From: Thermopetrobacter sp. TC1 | GTDB lineage: Bacteria > Pseudomonadota > Alphaproteobacteria > Rhizobiales > Aestuariivirgaceae | Direction of reading: 5' to 3' | Length of the DNA stretch: 64,000 nucleotides | Assembly: GCF_000746275.1 (NCBI RefSeq) | Contig: NZ_JQKX01000020.1 | Location: 1 to 64,000, forward strand | In this document: piece after piece, positions 56,088 to 64,000 of the stretch | Layout: the number at the start of each line of letters is the position of its first letter | How positions within the stretch are numbered: position 1 is the stretch's first letter | Notes under the pieces: model-generated | The model's input: only the letters and a program-made list of their open reading frames with translations | The model's database searches: none | Told to the model about the DNA's origin: nothing | Translations under genes and position numbers: made by a program

Positions 56088-57053
56088 TCAACCCACAATC
56101 AGGGAACGCACGCCCATGTAAGCGCCGTAGAGGGCCACGAGCAGCAGGGCGCGGTTGCGGGTGAGCCCTTTGGAGGAGTGAAAGAACAGGATCATCAGGA
56201 TCGTGGCCAGCAGCACCATGCCCGCATCCAGCCGGGCCATGACCTGCGGCACCGGCAGGCCGGCTATGCCTGCTGCCGCGCCGCCCACGCCCAGAATGTT
56301 GATGATGTTGCTGCCCACCACGTTGCCATAGGCCACGTCGGAATGGCCATGCCGCGCCGCCACCAGGGAGCTGGCCAGCTCCGGCGAGGATGTGCCGAGG
56401 GCAACGAGGGTCAGGCCGATCACGCCCTTGGAGACGCCGAAATAATCGGCCACCTGGCTTGCTCCGCGCAGGAACAGATCACCGCCGTAGACAAGCAGCC
56501 CAAGCCCGATGAACACCGCCACCAGGGCGATCAGGGGATGTTCCATCCAGGCCGGCACAGAGGCCTCCTCGGCAATGTCTTCCTCCAGCGCCGCAAGCAG
56601 GCGTGTTTCCCTTCTGGTGCGGACGAATTCCCAGGTCATGTAGGCGGCCAGCCCCGCGAGCATGAGCAGGCCGAAGAAACGATTGATGTGTCCATAAAGG
56701 CCGAGAAGGAAGAAAACGAGCGCCGTGGCCATGAGCAGCAGGCCATCGGGCAAGAGCGCACGCGGCTGATGATGCATCGGCCTGACCAGGGCCGTCAGCC
56801 CTAAAACCAGCAGGATGTTGGCCGTATTGCTGCCGAGGATGTTGCCGACGGCGATCTCCGGATGATGAAAGAGCACGGCCTCCACCGAAACCACCATCTC
56901 CGGCATGGAGGTGGCGACTCCGACGATGAGAATGCCCACAACAAGGGTGGACAGCCCCAGCCAGCGCCCGAGCGAAACCGCCCCGCGCACCATGGCCTCG
57001 CCCCCGAACAGCAACAGGACAAGCCCGGCTATGATGTTCACGATGGTCATCAT
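56088..57053 (-). CDS. Calcium/sodium antiporter (CaCA family)
   Basis: It is an inner-membrane exchanger of 321 residues with about ten helices in two related halves, each with an alpha-repeat: VGVATSMPEMVVSVEAVLFHHPEIAVGNILGSNTANILLVLG and LVALGTSSPELASSLVAARHGHSDVAYGNVVGSNIINILGVGG. This is the YrbG/CaxA type. A tandem ATGATG gives two possible starts. It overlaps the end of nhaA, so the two antiporters are co-transcribed. Confidence 0.92.
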   Translation of the reverse strand: MMTIVNIIAGLVLLLFGGEAMVRGAVSLGRWLGLSTLVVGILIVGVATSMPEMVVSVEAVLFHHPEIAVGNILGSNTANILLVLGLTALVRPMHHQPRALLPDGLLLMATALVFFLLGLYGHINRFFGLLMLAGLAAYMTWEFVRTRRETRLLAALEEDIAEEASVPAWMEHPLIALVAVFIGLGLLVYGGDLFLRGASQVADYFGVSKGVIGLTLVALGTSSPELASSLVAARHGHSDVAYGNVVGSNIINILGVGGAAAGIAGLPVPQVMARLDAGMVLLATILMILFFHSSKGLTRNRALLLVALYGAYMGVRSLIVG

Positions 57054-58249
57054 GTTTGGCAGCCTTGGCCCGATTCAGTGGCGGGTGCAAGCCTGAGCAC
57101 GAGATAACCCACAACGCCGGAGAGTAAGGAGCCGATAATCACACCGAAGCGTACACCTGCGGCATGTTCCGGCTCGGCAAAGGAGAGCATGCCGATGAAC
57201 AAACTCATGGTGAAGCCGATGCCGGTGAGCACCGCAACGCCATAAATGTGCAGCCAGCCGGCCGCTTCCGGCCGCCGGGCCAGGCCGGTCTTGACCGCAA
57301 GGAAGACCATGGAGAACACGCCGATCTGCTTGCCCAGGAAAAGCCCGAGCAGAATGGCCAGCGGCAGAGGATCGAGCAGCGCCTGCATGCTGAAACCGGA
57401 CAAGGGCACACCGGCATTGGCAAAGGCGAACAGGGGCATGACGAAATAGGCCACATAAGGATGCAGCGCATGCTCCAGCCGCTTGAGCATGCTGGTGCCA
57501 TCCGGATTGCGCATCGGAATTGTCAGCGCCAGCACCACACCGGCCAGTGTGGCGTGAATGCCTGATTTCAAGACCGACACCCACAGGATCACGCCAACGA
57601 TGATATAGGGCGCAAGCCGGGCAATACGCAGGCGATTGAAAAGAATGAGCACAAGAATCGCCGCCGAGGCCGCGACCATGGGGGTGAAGGTGAGCGTATC
57701 GGTGTAGAAGGCGGCGATGATGATAATGGCGCCCAAGTCGTCCAGAATGGCAAGGGTGAGCAGGAAGATCTTCAAAGAGGAAGGCACGCGCCGGCCCAGC
57801 AGCGAAAAGACGCCAAGCGCAAAGGCAATGTCGGTCGCGGTGGGAATGGCCCATCCCTTGGCCAGGGTGGCATCCACTCCGGCAATCGCCAGATAGACGA
57901 GGGCGGGCACGGCAATGCCGCCCGCAGCGGCCAGCGCCGGCAGCAGAACCTGATCGCGCGAGGCCAGCTGTCCTTCCATGAACTCCCGCTTCAGCTCCAG
58001 CCCCACCAACAGGAAGAAAATGGCCATCAGCCCGTCGTTGATCCACAAAAGCAGCGGCTTTTTCAGGCCGACGGATCCCAGCTGGATGATCAGGGGCGTG
58101 TCAAGAAAGCGGTCATAGAGCGAGGACAGCGGCGAATTGCTGAAAACAATAGCAAGCAGCGCCGCAAGCAGCAGCAGGCCGGCCGAGAAGGCTTCGTGCC
58201 GCATGAAGCGCTGCAGCGCATTCTGGGGCGCCGGGGCGGTGTTGGCCAC
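57050..58249 (-). CDS. nhaA: Na+/H+ antiporter NhaA
   Basis: It expels sodium using the proton gradient and helps in pH and salt tolerance. It has 399 residues and about 12 helices. Typical blocks are HEAFSAGLLLLAALLAIVFSNSPL, GLMAIFFLLVGLELKREFMEGQL, GWAIPTATDIAFALGVFSLLG with the conserved Asp-rich transport site (LAILDDLGAI) and GIGFTMSLFIGMLSF. It overlaps the CaCA gene by 4 bp. Confidence 0.96.
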   Translation of the reverse strand: MANTAPAPQNALQRFMRHEAFSAGLLLLAALLAIVFSNSPLSSLYDRFLDTPLIIQLGSVGLKKPLLLWINDGLMAIFFLLVGLELKREFMEGQLASRDQVLLPALAAAGGIAVPALVYLAIAGVDATLAKGWAIPTATDIAFALGVFSLLGRRVPSSLKIFLLTLAILDDLGAIIIIAAFYTDTLTFTPMVAASAAILVLILFNRLRIARLAPYIIVGVILWVSVLKSGIHATLAGVVLALTIPMRNPDGTSMLKRLEHALHPYVAYFVMPLFAFANAGVPLSGFSMQALLDPLPLAILLGLFLGKQIGVFSMVFLAVKTGLARRPEAAGWLHIYGVAVLTGIGFTMSLFIGMLSFAEPEHAAGVRFGVIIGSLLSGVVGYLVLRLAPATESGQGCQT

Positions 58250-58525
58250 GGGATGATGCTCCCTGTGATATGCTTGTGTCAGGTCCTGACGGCTTCGTGA
58301 ATGAAGGCCTTGCGGCTATTCCACCCAAGGGGATTTCAGCCTCGCCGCTTGCTGCTGGCAATAGTCATTCGTTTTTCATCCCGCAAGTTACAGCTCGTTC
58401 ATCGATGCGCGCTATGATCAGGGCGTGCCGCATGAAACCCGTAAAGATTGAATACAATTGAACCGGTTTTCTCCACCGGGTGTCAGGAGGTTTCTGGCAC
58501 CATGCCGGCATGGGAGGAGAAGACC

Positions 58526-58834
58526 ATGTCGTACCGGATCAAGAGTTTGCTGGACATGATCGGACATCATCCGCGCCGTCTGTTTTCCGTCAGTTTTGCC
58601 GGCACGGTCATTGTTTTGCTGGCGCTGCAGGGACCAGCCCATCAGATGGACCTCAATGAGGCCGAACAGATCGCCTATGGTCCGCAGTTGCCGGCACACC
58701 TGCAAGCCCAGGCCCAAAGCCCCCTGAAGGATCTGCCCACGCGTGCGGATGTCTTCGCCGCCATGGAGCGGCCCGATCCCATGGCGCTGCTCACGCCGGT
58801 TCCGCTTCCAGATCGTAATCGTGCGTCTCGGTGA
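58526..58834 (+). CDS. Small single-pass membrane protein, overlapping the end of rimO
   Basis: The 102-residue frame has one hydrophobic segment ([19 protein letters not shown], about 18-36) and a polar C-terminal part. ATG 58526 is preceded by GGGAGGAG at 8 bp, a strong ribosome site; the frame is open further upstream without a better start. Its last 44 bp overlap the end of rimO on the other strand. I do not recognise the family. Confidence 0.5.
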   Translation: MSYRIKSLLDMIGHHPRRLFSVSFAGTVIVLLALQGPAHQMDLNEAEQIAYGPQLPAHLQAQAQSPLKDLPTRADVFAAMERPDPMALLTPVPLPDRNRASR

Positions 58835-60146
58835 TACGCACCCGCATGAATTCGCCGATGCGCGCATCCGGCACAAGATGACGGGGGATCCAGGTCTCGC
58901 CATCCACCTCCGGCGCATCCCATGGCGTGCGGGCGATGATGAGATCCTCCCCCTCGTCGATCTCATCCACGATCACCTCCGTCATGCGCCCTTTCAGGCG
59001 GGCAAGGCGCTGTGCGGAAATCTCCCTTTGCAGGCGCATCAAGGCATCACGCCGGCGCTGGCGTTCCTCCTGCGGCACCATGCCCGGCAAATCGTTGGCC
59101 GCCGCGCCTTTCACGTTCTCATAGGCGAAACAGCCCACACGATCGAGGGCCGCTTCCTTCAGCCAGTCAAGCAGAAAGCGGAAATCCTCTTCCGTCTCTC
59201 CGGGAAAGCCGACGATGAAGGTGGAGCGAATGGCAATCTCCGGGCAGATCGTCCGCCAGTGTTCGATGCGGCGCAGCATCTTTTCCTGATTGGCGGGCCG
59301 GCGCATGGCTTTCAGCACCGATGGCGCTGCATGCTGCAGGGGCACGTCGAGATAGGGCAGGATCAGCCCTTCCGCCATCAGCTCCACCAGCGCATCCACA
59401 TGCGGGTAGGGGTAGAGATAATGCAGCCTGATCCAGATGCCCAGCTCGCCCAAGGCCCGGGCCAGATCGGTGATATGCGCGCGCAAGGTCTTCTCGCGCC
59501 AGGTCTCCCGCTCATGGCGCAGATCCAGCCCATAGGCGGCGGTATCCTGCGAAATGATGAGAAGCTCGCGCACGCCGGCGCGCACGAGAGCTTCCGCCTC
59601 GCGCATGATCTCGGAGGGTTTTCGCGACACAAGCGGCCCGCGCAAATGGGGAATGATGCAGAACGTGCAGGAATTGGAGCAGCCTTCCGAAATCTTCAGA
59701 TAGGCATAATGGCGCGGGGTCAGATGAAAGCCCGCTTCCGAAACGAGATCCATGCGCGGATCATGCGGGCGGGGCAGGGCCTCATGAACCGCCGCCATGA
59801 CCGATTCATAGGACTGCGGCCCGGTCACGGCGAGAACTCGCGGGTGAACCTTCAGGATTTCCTCCGGATCGCGGCCCATGCAGCCGGTGACGATGACCCG
59901 GCCGTTTTCGGCAAGCGCCTCGCCGATGGCCTGCAAGGATTCCGCCCGCGCCGAATCCAGAAAGCCGCAGGTGTTGACGATCACGAGATCGGCGCCGGCA
60001 TAATCGCCAACGATGTCATAGCCTTCCGCTTTCAGGCGCGTGATGATCCGCTCCGAATCCACCAGCGCCTTCGGACAGCCCAGCGAGACGATGCCCACCT
60101 TCGGAATGTCTTTTGGGGATCCTGCCTGTTCTGCCATGTTGCTCAT
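58791..60146 (-). CDS. rimO: Ribosomal protein S12 methylthiotransferase RimO
   Basis: It adds a methylthio group to Asp-88/89 of ribosomal protein S12. The UPF0004 domain ([38 protein letters not shown]) has its three cysteines, the radical-SAM motif is [11 protein letters not shown], and a TRAM domain closes the protein. The ATG at 60146 gives 451 residues. The same frame stays open for a further 2.2 kb upstream, but that part is antisense to the carboxylase gene and is not real. Confidence 0.96.
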   Translation of the reverse strand: MSNMAEQAGSPKDIPKVGIVSLGCPKALVDSERIITRLKAEGYDIVGDYAGADLVIVNTCGFLDSARAESLQAIGEALAENGRVIVTGCMGRDPEEILKVHPRVLAVTGPQSYESVMAAVHEALPRPHDPRMDLVSEAGFHLTPRHYAYLKISEGCSNSCTFCIIPHLRGPLVSRKPSEIMREAEALVRAGVRELLIISQDTAAYGLDLRHERETWREKTLRAHITDLARALGELGIWIRLHYLYPYPHVDALVELMAEGLILPYLDVPLQHAAPSVLKAMRRPANQEKMLRRIEHWRTICPEIAIRSTFIVGFPGETEEDFRFLLDWLKEAALDRVGCFAYENVKGAAANDLPGMVPQEERQRRRDALMRLQREISAQRLARLKGRMTEVIVDEIDEGEDLIIARTPWDAPEVDGETWIPRHLVPDARIGEFMRVRITETHDYDLEAEPA

Positions 60147-60347
60147 GGGCCTTTTGCTTTCACTTGTATGGCGATTTGCGGGGGGTGAGGGGATCTTTCG
60201 CCTTTTGCAGTGTTTACGCCCGCAAGACGGGCTGGCTACAGTTGCGCGAGCCTGCGGCTGCCCAAGGCTGCCGCTTTTGGCAGGCCCGGCATCGTCTGCC
60301 CGTTGAGAAGCAAGATCACACTCGTTACCGGAATGCAAGGCAGGACC

Positions 60348-62393
60348 ATGACCGCACGCAAGGCCCCTTTCGCGAAAATCCTCATCGCCAACCGCGGCGA
60401 GATCGCCTGCCGCATCATGCGCACGGCCAGGCGCCTCGGCATTGCCACTGTTGCGGTCTATTCCGAGGCCGACCGCAACGCCCTGCATGTGGACATGGCT
60501 GACGAGGCCGTTTGCATCGGCCCGGCTCCGGCGGCGGAATCCTATCTGCGTATTGATCGCATCATTCAGGCCGCACAACAGACCGGGGCGGAGGCGATCC
60601 ATCCCGGCTATGGTTTTCTCTCCGAAAACCCGGCCTTTGTTGAGGCCTGCGAAGAGGCGGGCATCGTCTTCATCGGCCCCAACACCAGGGCCATTGCGCT
60701 GATGGGCGACAAGATCACCTCCAAGCGCGTGGCGCAGGAGGCGGGGGTATCCATCGTGCCCGGGCATGTGGGGGAGATCGAGGATGCGGAAACGGCGGTA
60801 CGCATCGCTGAGGAAATCGGCTATCCGGTGATGATCAAGGCTTCCGCCGGCGGCGGCGGCAAGGGCATGCGCATTGCCTGGTCCGCCGATGAGGTGCGCG
60901 AGGGCTTTGCCTCCGCCCGCTCCGAGGCCCGCTCCTCTTTCGGGGATGAGCGCATCTTCATCGAGAAATTCATCGACAATCCCCGCCATGTCGAAATCCA
61001 GATCCTGGCGGACAAGCACGGCAACGTCATATACCTCGGCGAGCGCGAGTGCTCCATCCAGCGGCGCAATCAGAAGGTCATCGAGGAAGCGCCGTCCCCT
61101 CTGCTTGATGAGGAAACGCGCAAGGCCATGGGCGAGCAGGCCGTGCGCCTGGCCAAGGCTGTCGGCTATGATTCTGCCGGCACCGTGGAATTTGTCGCCG
61201 GGCAGGATCGCTCCTTCTATTTTCTGGAGATGAACACCCGCCTGCAGGTGGAGCATCCGGTCACCGAGCTGATCACCGGTCTTGACCTCGTGGAGCTGAT
61301 GATCCGCATCGCCGCCGGCGAGCCGCTGCCCCTTGCGCAGGAGGATGTGCGCTTGAACGGCTGGGCCATTGAAAGCCGCATCTATGCCGAGGATCCCTAT
61401 CGCAACTTCCTGCCCTCCACCGGCCGCCTGAAACGGTTCATCCCGCCCGCGGAAGAGCAGGCGCCCAAGCGCGTGGTGCGCGTGGATACCGGCGTGCGCG
61501 AAGGCGATGAGATTTCCATGTTCTACGATCCGATGATCGCCAAGCTCATCACTTGGGGGCCGGATCGCGACAGCGCCATTGCCGCGCAGATTGATGCGCT
61601 CGATGCCTTTCATGTCGATGGCATTCGCACCAATGTCGCCTTTCTCTCCGCCGTGCTGCGTCATGAACGGTTTCGCAAGGGGGCCCTGTCCACCTCCTTC
61701 ATCGCCGATGAATTCCCGGACGGATTTTCCGGCGCGGAAGAGACGGAAGACGTGCGCGAGACCCTCATTGCCGTCGCCGTCAGTGCCGATCACATGGACA
61801 ACATGCGCCGCAGCCGCATCAGCGGCCGCATCGATGGTGCCGGCAATGCCTTTGATGTGCATCGCGTCGTCGTTTCGGAAGCGGATGACATGGCCGTGCC
61901 CGTGACCATTCTCGAAAGTGAGGATGGGCGTTTGCGCCTGCGCATCGGGGAAGAAGGCAGCGAACGGGAGATCACCGTCAGCCATCGCTGGCATCCGGGC
62001 CTGCCCATCTGGGAAGGGCGGGTGAATGACCGCGCCGTGCATGTTCAGATCCGGCGCGTGGGCAATGACTGGCACCTCTTGCATCATGGCGTGGAGAAAA
62101 TCCTGCGGGTCTACAGCCGCCGCGAGGCGGAGCTTGCCCGCTTCATGCCGAAGAAGGAGCCGCCCGATACCTCGCGTCAGCTCATCTGCCCCATGCCCGG
62201 CCGTGTCATCTCCGTTGCGGTGGAGCCGGGGCGCACGGTGAAGGCCGGCGAGCCCTTGTGCGTGATCGAGGCGATGAAGATGGAAAATATCCTGCGGGCG
62301 GAGCGTGATGTCATCGTGCAGGTGGTGCACATTGCGCAAGGCGATGCCGTCTCCGTCGATCAGGTGCTCATGGAGTTCGAGCCCGTTTCCTGA
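60348..62393 (+). CDS. Acetyl/propionyl-CoA carboxylase alpha subunit (biotin carboxylase + carrier)
   Basis: It carboxylates biotin with bicarbonate and ATP and carries it to the beta subunit. The 681 residues have the biotin-carboxylase domain ([50 protein letters not shown]), a middle BT-like region and a C-terminal carrier with EAMKMEN (biotinyl-Lys). The length and the domain order match PccA more than the shorter AccC. No beta subunit is in the window, so propionyl- versus methylcrotonyl-CoA is not settled. AAGG precedes the ATG at 60348. Confidence 0.9.
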   Translation: MTARKAPFAKILIANRGEIACRIMRTARRLGIATVAVYSEADRNALHVDMADEAVCIGPAPAAESYLRIDRIIQAAQQTGAEAIHPGYGFLSENPAFVEACEEAGIVFIGPNTRAIALMGDKITSKRVAQEAGVSIVPGHVGEIEDAETAVRIAEEIGYPVMIKASAGGGGKGMRIAWSADEVREGFASARSEARSSFGDERIFIEKFIDNPRHVEIQILADKHGNVIYLGERECSIQRRNQKVIEEAPSPLLDEETRKAMGEQAVRLAKAVGYDSAGTVEFVAGQDRSFYFLEMNTRLQVEHPVTELITGLDLVELMIRIAAGEPLPLAQEDVRLNGWAIESRIYAEDPYRNFLPSTGRLKRFIPPAEEQAPKRVVRVDTGVREGDEISMFYDPMIAKLITWGPDRDSAIAAQIDALDAFHVDGIRTNVAFLSAVLRHERFRKGALSTSFIADEFPDGFSGAEETEDVRETLIAVAVSADHMDNMRRSRISGRIDGAGNAFDVHRVVVSEADDMAVPVTILESEDGRLRLRIGEEGSEREITVSHRWHPGLPIWEGRVNDRAVHVQIRRVGNDWHLLHHGVEKILRVYSRREAELARFMPKKEPPDTSRQLICPMPGRVISVAVEPGRTVKAGEPLCVIEAMKMENILRAERDVIVQVVHIAQGDAVSVDQVLMEFEPVS

Positions 62394-62516
62394 ACCTGCC
62401 TGTTCCGTTCAGGCCTAGGGGGAAAAACACGCTCTCGCATGCCTGATCGCGTCTTTTGTTTGGCGCTTTGGTTTGCGCTATCCTTGTCCGCGTCAGTCAG
62501 GGGCGAGGGCACGATC

Positions 62517-62813
62517 ATGACGGAAAACGCAAGAACGATATGCCTGCATGCCCGCATTCGCGGCCGTGTGCAGGGGGTCTGGTATCGGGCCTGGATGGAG
62601 AAGGCGGCCCAGTCTCTTGATGTGTCAGGTTGGGTGCGCAACCGCCGTGATGGTTCGGTGGAGGCGCTCTTATGCGGCCGAGAGGATGCCGTGCGCCGCT
62701 TAATCGAACTTGCCCATGATGGCCCGCCGGCTGCGCGCGTTGAGAGTATCGATGTTGAGGAGGTGGCGGATCCTCCCGGCATGAGCGGCTTTGAAATCCG
62801 CCCGACGGTGTAA
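62517..62813 (+). CDS. acyP: Acylphosphatase
   Basis: It hydrolyses carboxyl-phosphate bonds. The 98-residue protein has the catalytic pair in GRVQGVWYRAW (Arg) and GWVRNRRDGSVEALLCG (Asn), and the C-terminal F-E-I-R-P strand. It lies 123 bp after the carboxylase gene on the same strand. The ATG at 62517 fits the family start. Confidence 0.93.
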   Translation: MTENARTICLHARIRGRVQGVWYRAWMEKAAQSLDVSGWVRNRRDGSVEALLCGREDAVRRLIELAHDGPPAARVESIDVEEVADPPGMSGFEIRPTV

Positions 62814-62844
62814 CACCAGGTTGCGTAAATCACTGGCCGATGAA

Positions 62845-63102
62845 ACCGCCCCGCGTCCCCGCCCAAGCCCCTTGTCTTTCATAATTTGGGGGTTGGGCGG
62901 GGGCGCGGGGCGGTGGGTGGTTCATTACGCAGGTTGGCATAAGAAGCGGATCTTGAAAAAAGCGGCATCCCGCGAACCGGGGAGGGGAGAGGTGTTCGCG
63001 GGATGCCAAGGGGTGCGGGCCTTGTCTGCTTCAAGGCGGGAGGGGAACCGCCTTTCGGTTGCTGGGGGGACGGCACATCAGGCAGCAAGGCCCGCACTTT
63101 TT
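62845..63102. repeat. Three consecutive long inverted repeats between acyP and a convergent gene
   Basis: First, 62845-62871 and 62888-62914 are 27-nt arms with two mismatches and a 16-nt loop. Second, GGCATCCCGCGAA (62964-62976) and its perfect complement (62995-63007). Third, GTGCGGGCCTTG (63013-63024) and CAAGGCCCGCAC (63086-63097), followed by TTTTT at 63098-63102. The third looks like a plus-strand terminator with an inner hairpin. The whole stretch is free of genes. Confidence 0.7.
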
Positions 63103-63130
63103 GGGCTTGGGGCAGGGGAAAGAGGAAACG

Positions 63131-63481
63131 CTACCACACACGCACGCGACGACACACTCTCTTGCGCACAACTTTTCGCTTCCAGCGATGCCCGTTCCAC
63201 CAGCGGATCACCTTGCGTTTCCGCCAGCAGCGGGTGCGCCAGCGCGGACGATGATAGCGGCGCGGCGTGACATAATATGTGTTGTAGATCACCGGACGCG
63301 GCACGTAATAATAGTAAGGGTAGTAATAGGGGCCGCCCCAGTAGACAGGGCCGGGCACACCCACACCGATGTGAATGTGCACATGCGTCTTGGCCTGCGC
63401 CGGCGTGGTCGCGGTGGTAACGGCGCCGCCCACGGTGATGACCGCTGCGGCAAAGAGGGGAGCCAGACGTTTCATCCACAT
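63131..63481 (-). CDS. Small secreted protein rich in His, Tyr, Trp and Arg
   Basis: MWMKRLAPLFAAAVITVGGAVTTATTPAQA is a signal peptide with a probable cut after AQA. The mature part (about 86 residues) has KTHVHIHIGVGVPGPVYWGG, then a Tyr run (PYYYPYYYYVPRP), then a strongly basic end (RRYHRPRWRTRCWRKRKV...). GGGAGG lies 8 bp before the ATG at 63481. Similar short His/Tyr-rich secreted proteins occur in alphaproteobacteria without known function. Surface or metal binding is possible. Confidence 0.65.
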   Translation of the reverse strand: MWMKRLAPLFAAAVITVGGAVTTATTPAQAKTHVHIHIGVGVPGPVYWGGPYYYPYYYYVPRPVIYNTYYVTPRRYHRPRWRTRCWRKRKVIRWWNGHRWKRKVVRKRVCRRVRVW

Positions 63482-63521
63482 GGTGCCAACCTCCCGGTTC
63501 TCCGGGGGCTTTCTGCCCCGG

Positions 63522-63548
63522 CCGCGCCGGCAAAAGGCGCGGTTTTTT
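63522..63548 (+). terminator. Hairpin followed by six T, in the leader of the secreted-protein gene
   Basis: CCGCGCC (63522-63528) and GGCGCGG (63536-63542) form a 7-bp stem with T6 after it on the plus strand. It lies upstream of the minus-strand gene that starts at 63481 and before recJ, so it would end a plus-strand transcript antisense to that gene. Confidence 0.45.
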
Positions 63549-63764
63549 GTCCCTTCGCCGGTCGTTTTACCCTCTGGTGGCTGAACGCTGTCTGATACCC
63601 GCATTCATCTGCCGTTCATCTTGCTCACAAGGAGCGGATTGCGCCCTTGTGCCCGCGCATCGAATCGCCCACAGATCATGACGTCTGCTCATGAGGTCTT
63701 GTGTGCGCAGGCTGGCGCAGGCAAGGCCGCGACGCCAAGCGAACGTGAGGGGAGGGAGCCCGCC

Positions 63765-64000
63765 CATGACCCTGTTGCCGGAGAATGACAGGCCCCGCGC
63801 CGAAAAGGCCTTTCTGGGCGTTGAGCGCTCCGTCTCCGGCCGCATCTGGCTGGCGCGCCCCTGCGATTCGCGTCAGGCGCTCGCCATTGCCCAGACACAT
63901 GACCTGCCGGACATCCTCGGGCGGGTGCTTGCCGCCCGTGGCGTGTTGATCGATGAGGTGCCGGATTATCTCAATCCCACCCTGCGCCGCCTCATTCCGC
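63765..64000 (+). CDS. recJ: Single-stranded-DNA-specific exonuclease RecJ (start only)
   Basis: The frame from ATG 63765 runs off the window edge after 78 codons. It reads MTLLPENDRPRAEKAFLGVERSVSGRIW and then RQALAIAQTHDLPDILGRVLAARGVLIDEVPDYLNPTLRRLIP, the characteristic N-terminal region of RecJ. GGGAGGGAG precedes the ATG. The DHH nuclease motifs lie beyond the window. Confidence 0.85.

Noticed and set aside
60147-62339. Very long minus-strand open frame continuous with rimO (about 1180 codons in total).
   Set aside because: It is antisense to the complete carboxylase alpha subunit gene; the translated sequence has no family character and the RimO family starts at 60146. The open frame is a by-product of high-G+C codon bias.

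Overview
The window is a high-G+C chromosomal segment of an alphaproteobacterium, probably Rhizobiales- or Rhodospirillales-like. The order cannot be fixed from this sequence alone. The assignment rests on a 14-gene nuo operon with separate nuoC and nuoD and a NuoE that carries the C-terminal helix-hairpin-helix extension, on the order nuoN-birA-RNase J, on the NtrY/NtrX pair, and on a BirA that lacks a DNA-binding domain. It looks like core chromosome. There is no prophage, no CRISPR array, no rRNA operon and no intact transposase gene.

Layout. 1-5.6 kb: the 3' end of an unidentified gene, a repeat-rich spacer, tmk-holB, a psiE-like gene and tRNA-Asp, with two copies of a non-autonomous transposon-like repeat around the last two. 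5.6-25.3 kb: a complete nuoA-N operon running into birA and RNase J. Three non-nuo reading frames lie inside it: a DUF559 nuclease-like gene between nuoD and nuoE, a 77-aa coiled-coil protein between nuoE and nuoF, and a 95-aa membrane protein between nuoH and nuoI. A perfect FNR/FixK-type palindrome lies upstream of nuoA. 25.4-35 kb: a HicB-like antitoxin gene broken by a stop codon, purB, a CPA2 antiporter, succinate-semialdehyde dehydrogenase, gph, a secreted protein, a malyl-CoA-lyase-like enzyme, tRNA-Arg and a LOG-family phosphoribohydrolase. 35-50 kb: a LysM protein, HU, ntrYX, speDE, ilvD, a Sel1-repeat protein, a DUF849-like protein without its metal ligands, trkA and mazG. 50-56 kb: DUF805, a two-domain KpsC-like Kdo transferase and a PrtD/PrtE-like export pair, packed as one transcription unit. 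56-64 kb: a CaCA exchanger, nhaA, rimO, a biotin-dependent carboxylase alpha subunit, acylphosphatase, a secreted His/Tyr-rich protein and the start of recJ.

Functional themes are energy and ion handling (complex I, NhaA, CaCA and CPA2 antiporters, TrkA), polyamine and amino-acid synthesis (SpeDE, IlvD), nitrogen or redox sensing (NtrYX), envelope and surface functions (LysM, KpsC-like, ABC exporter), and acyl-CoA metabolism (carboxylase alpha subunit, malyl-CoA-lyase-like enzyme).

The most unusual content is in the spacers and operon junctions. At least four families of structured repeats occur. One (R2, about 490-620 bp) has inserted into another (R1) and left an 8-bp target duplication. 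R1 itself has an intact copy with 16-bp terminal inverted repeats and a 9-bp target duplication. The DUF559 gene is bracketed by two copies of a REP-like palindrome in opposite orientation, and it joins nuoD and nuoE by 4-bp ATGA overlaps on both sides, which makes it look like a REP-borne nuclease cargo settled inside an essential operon without breaking translational coupling.
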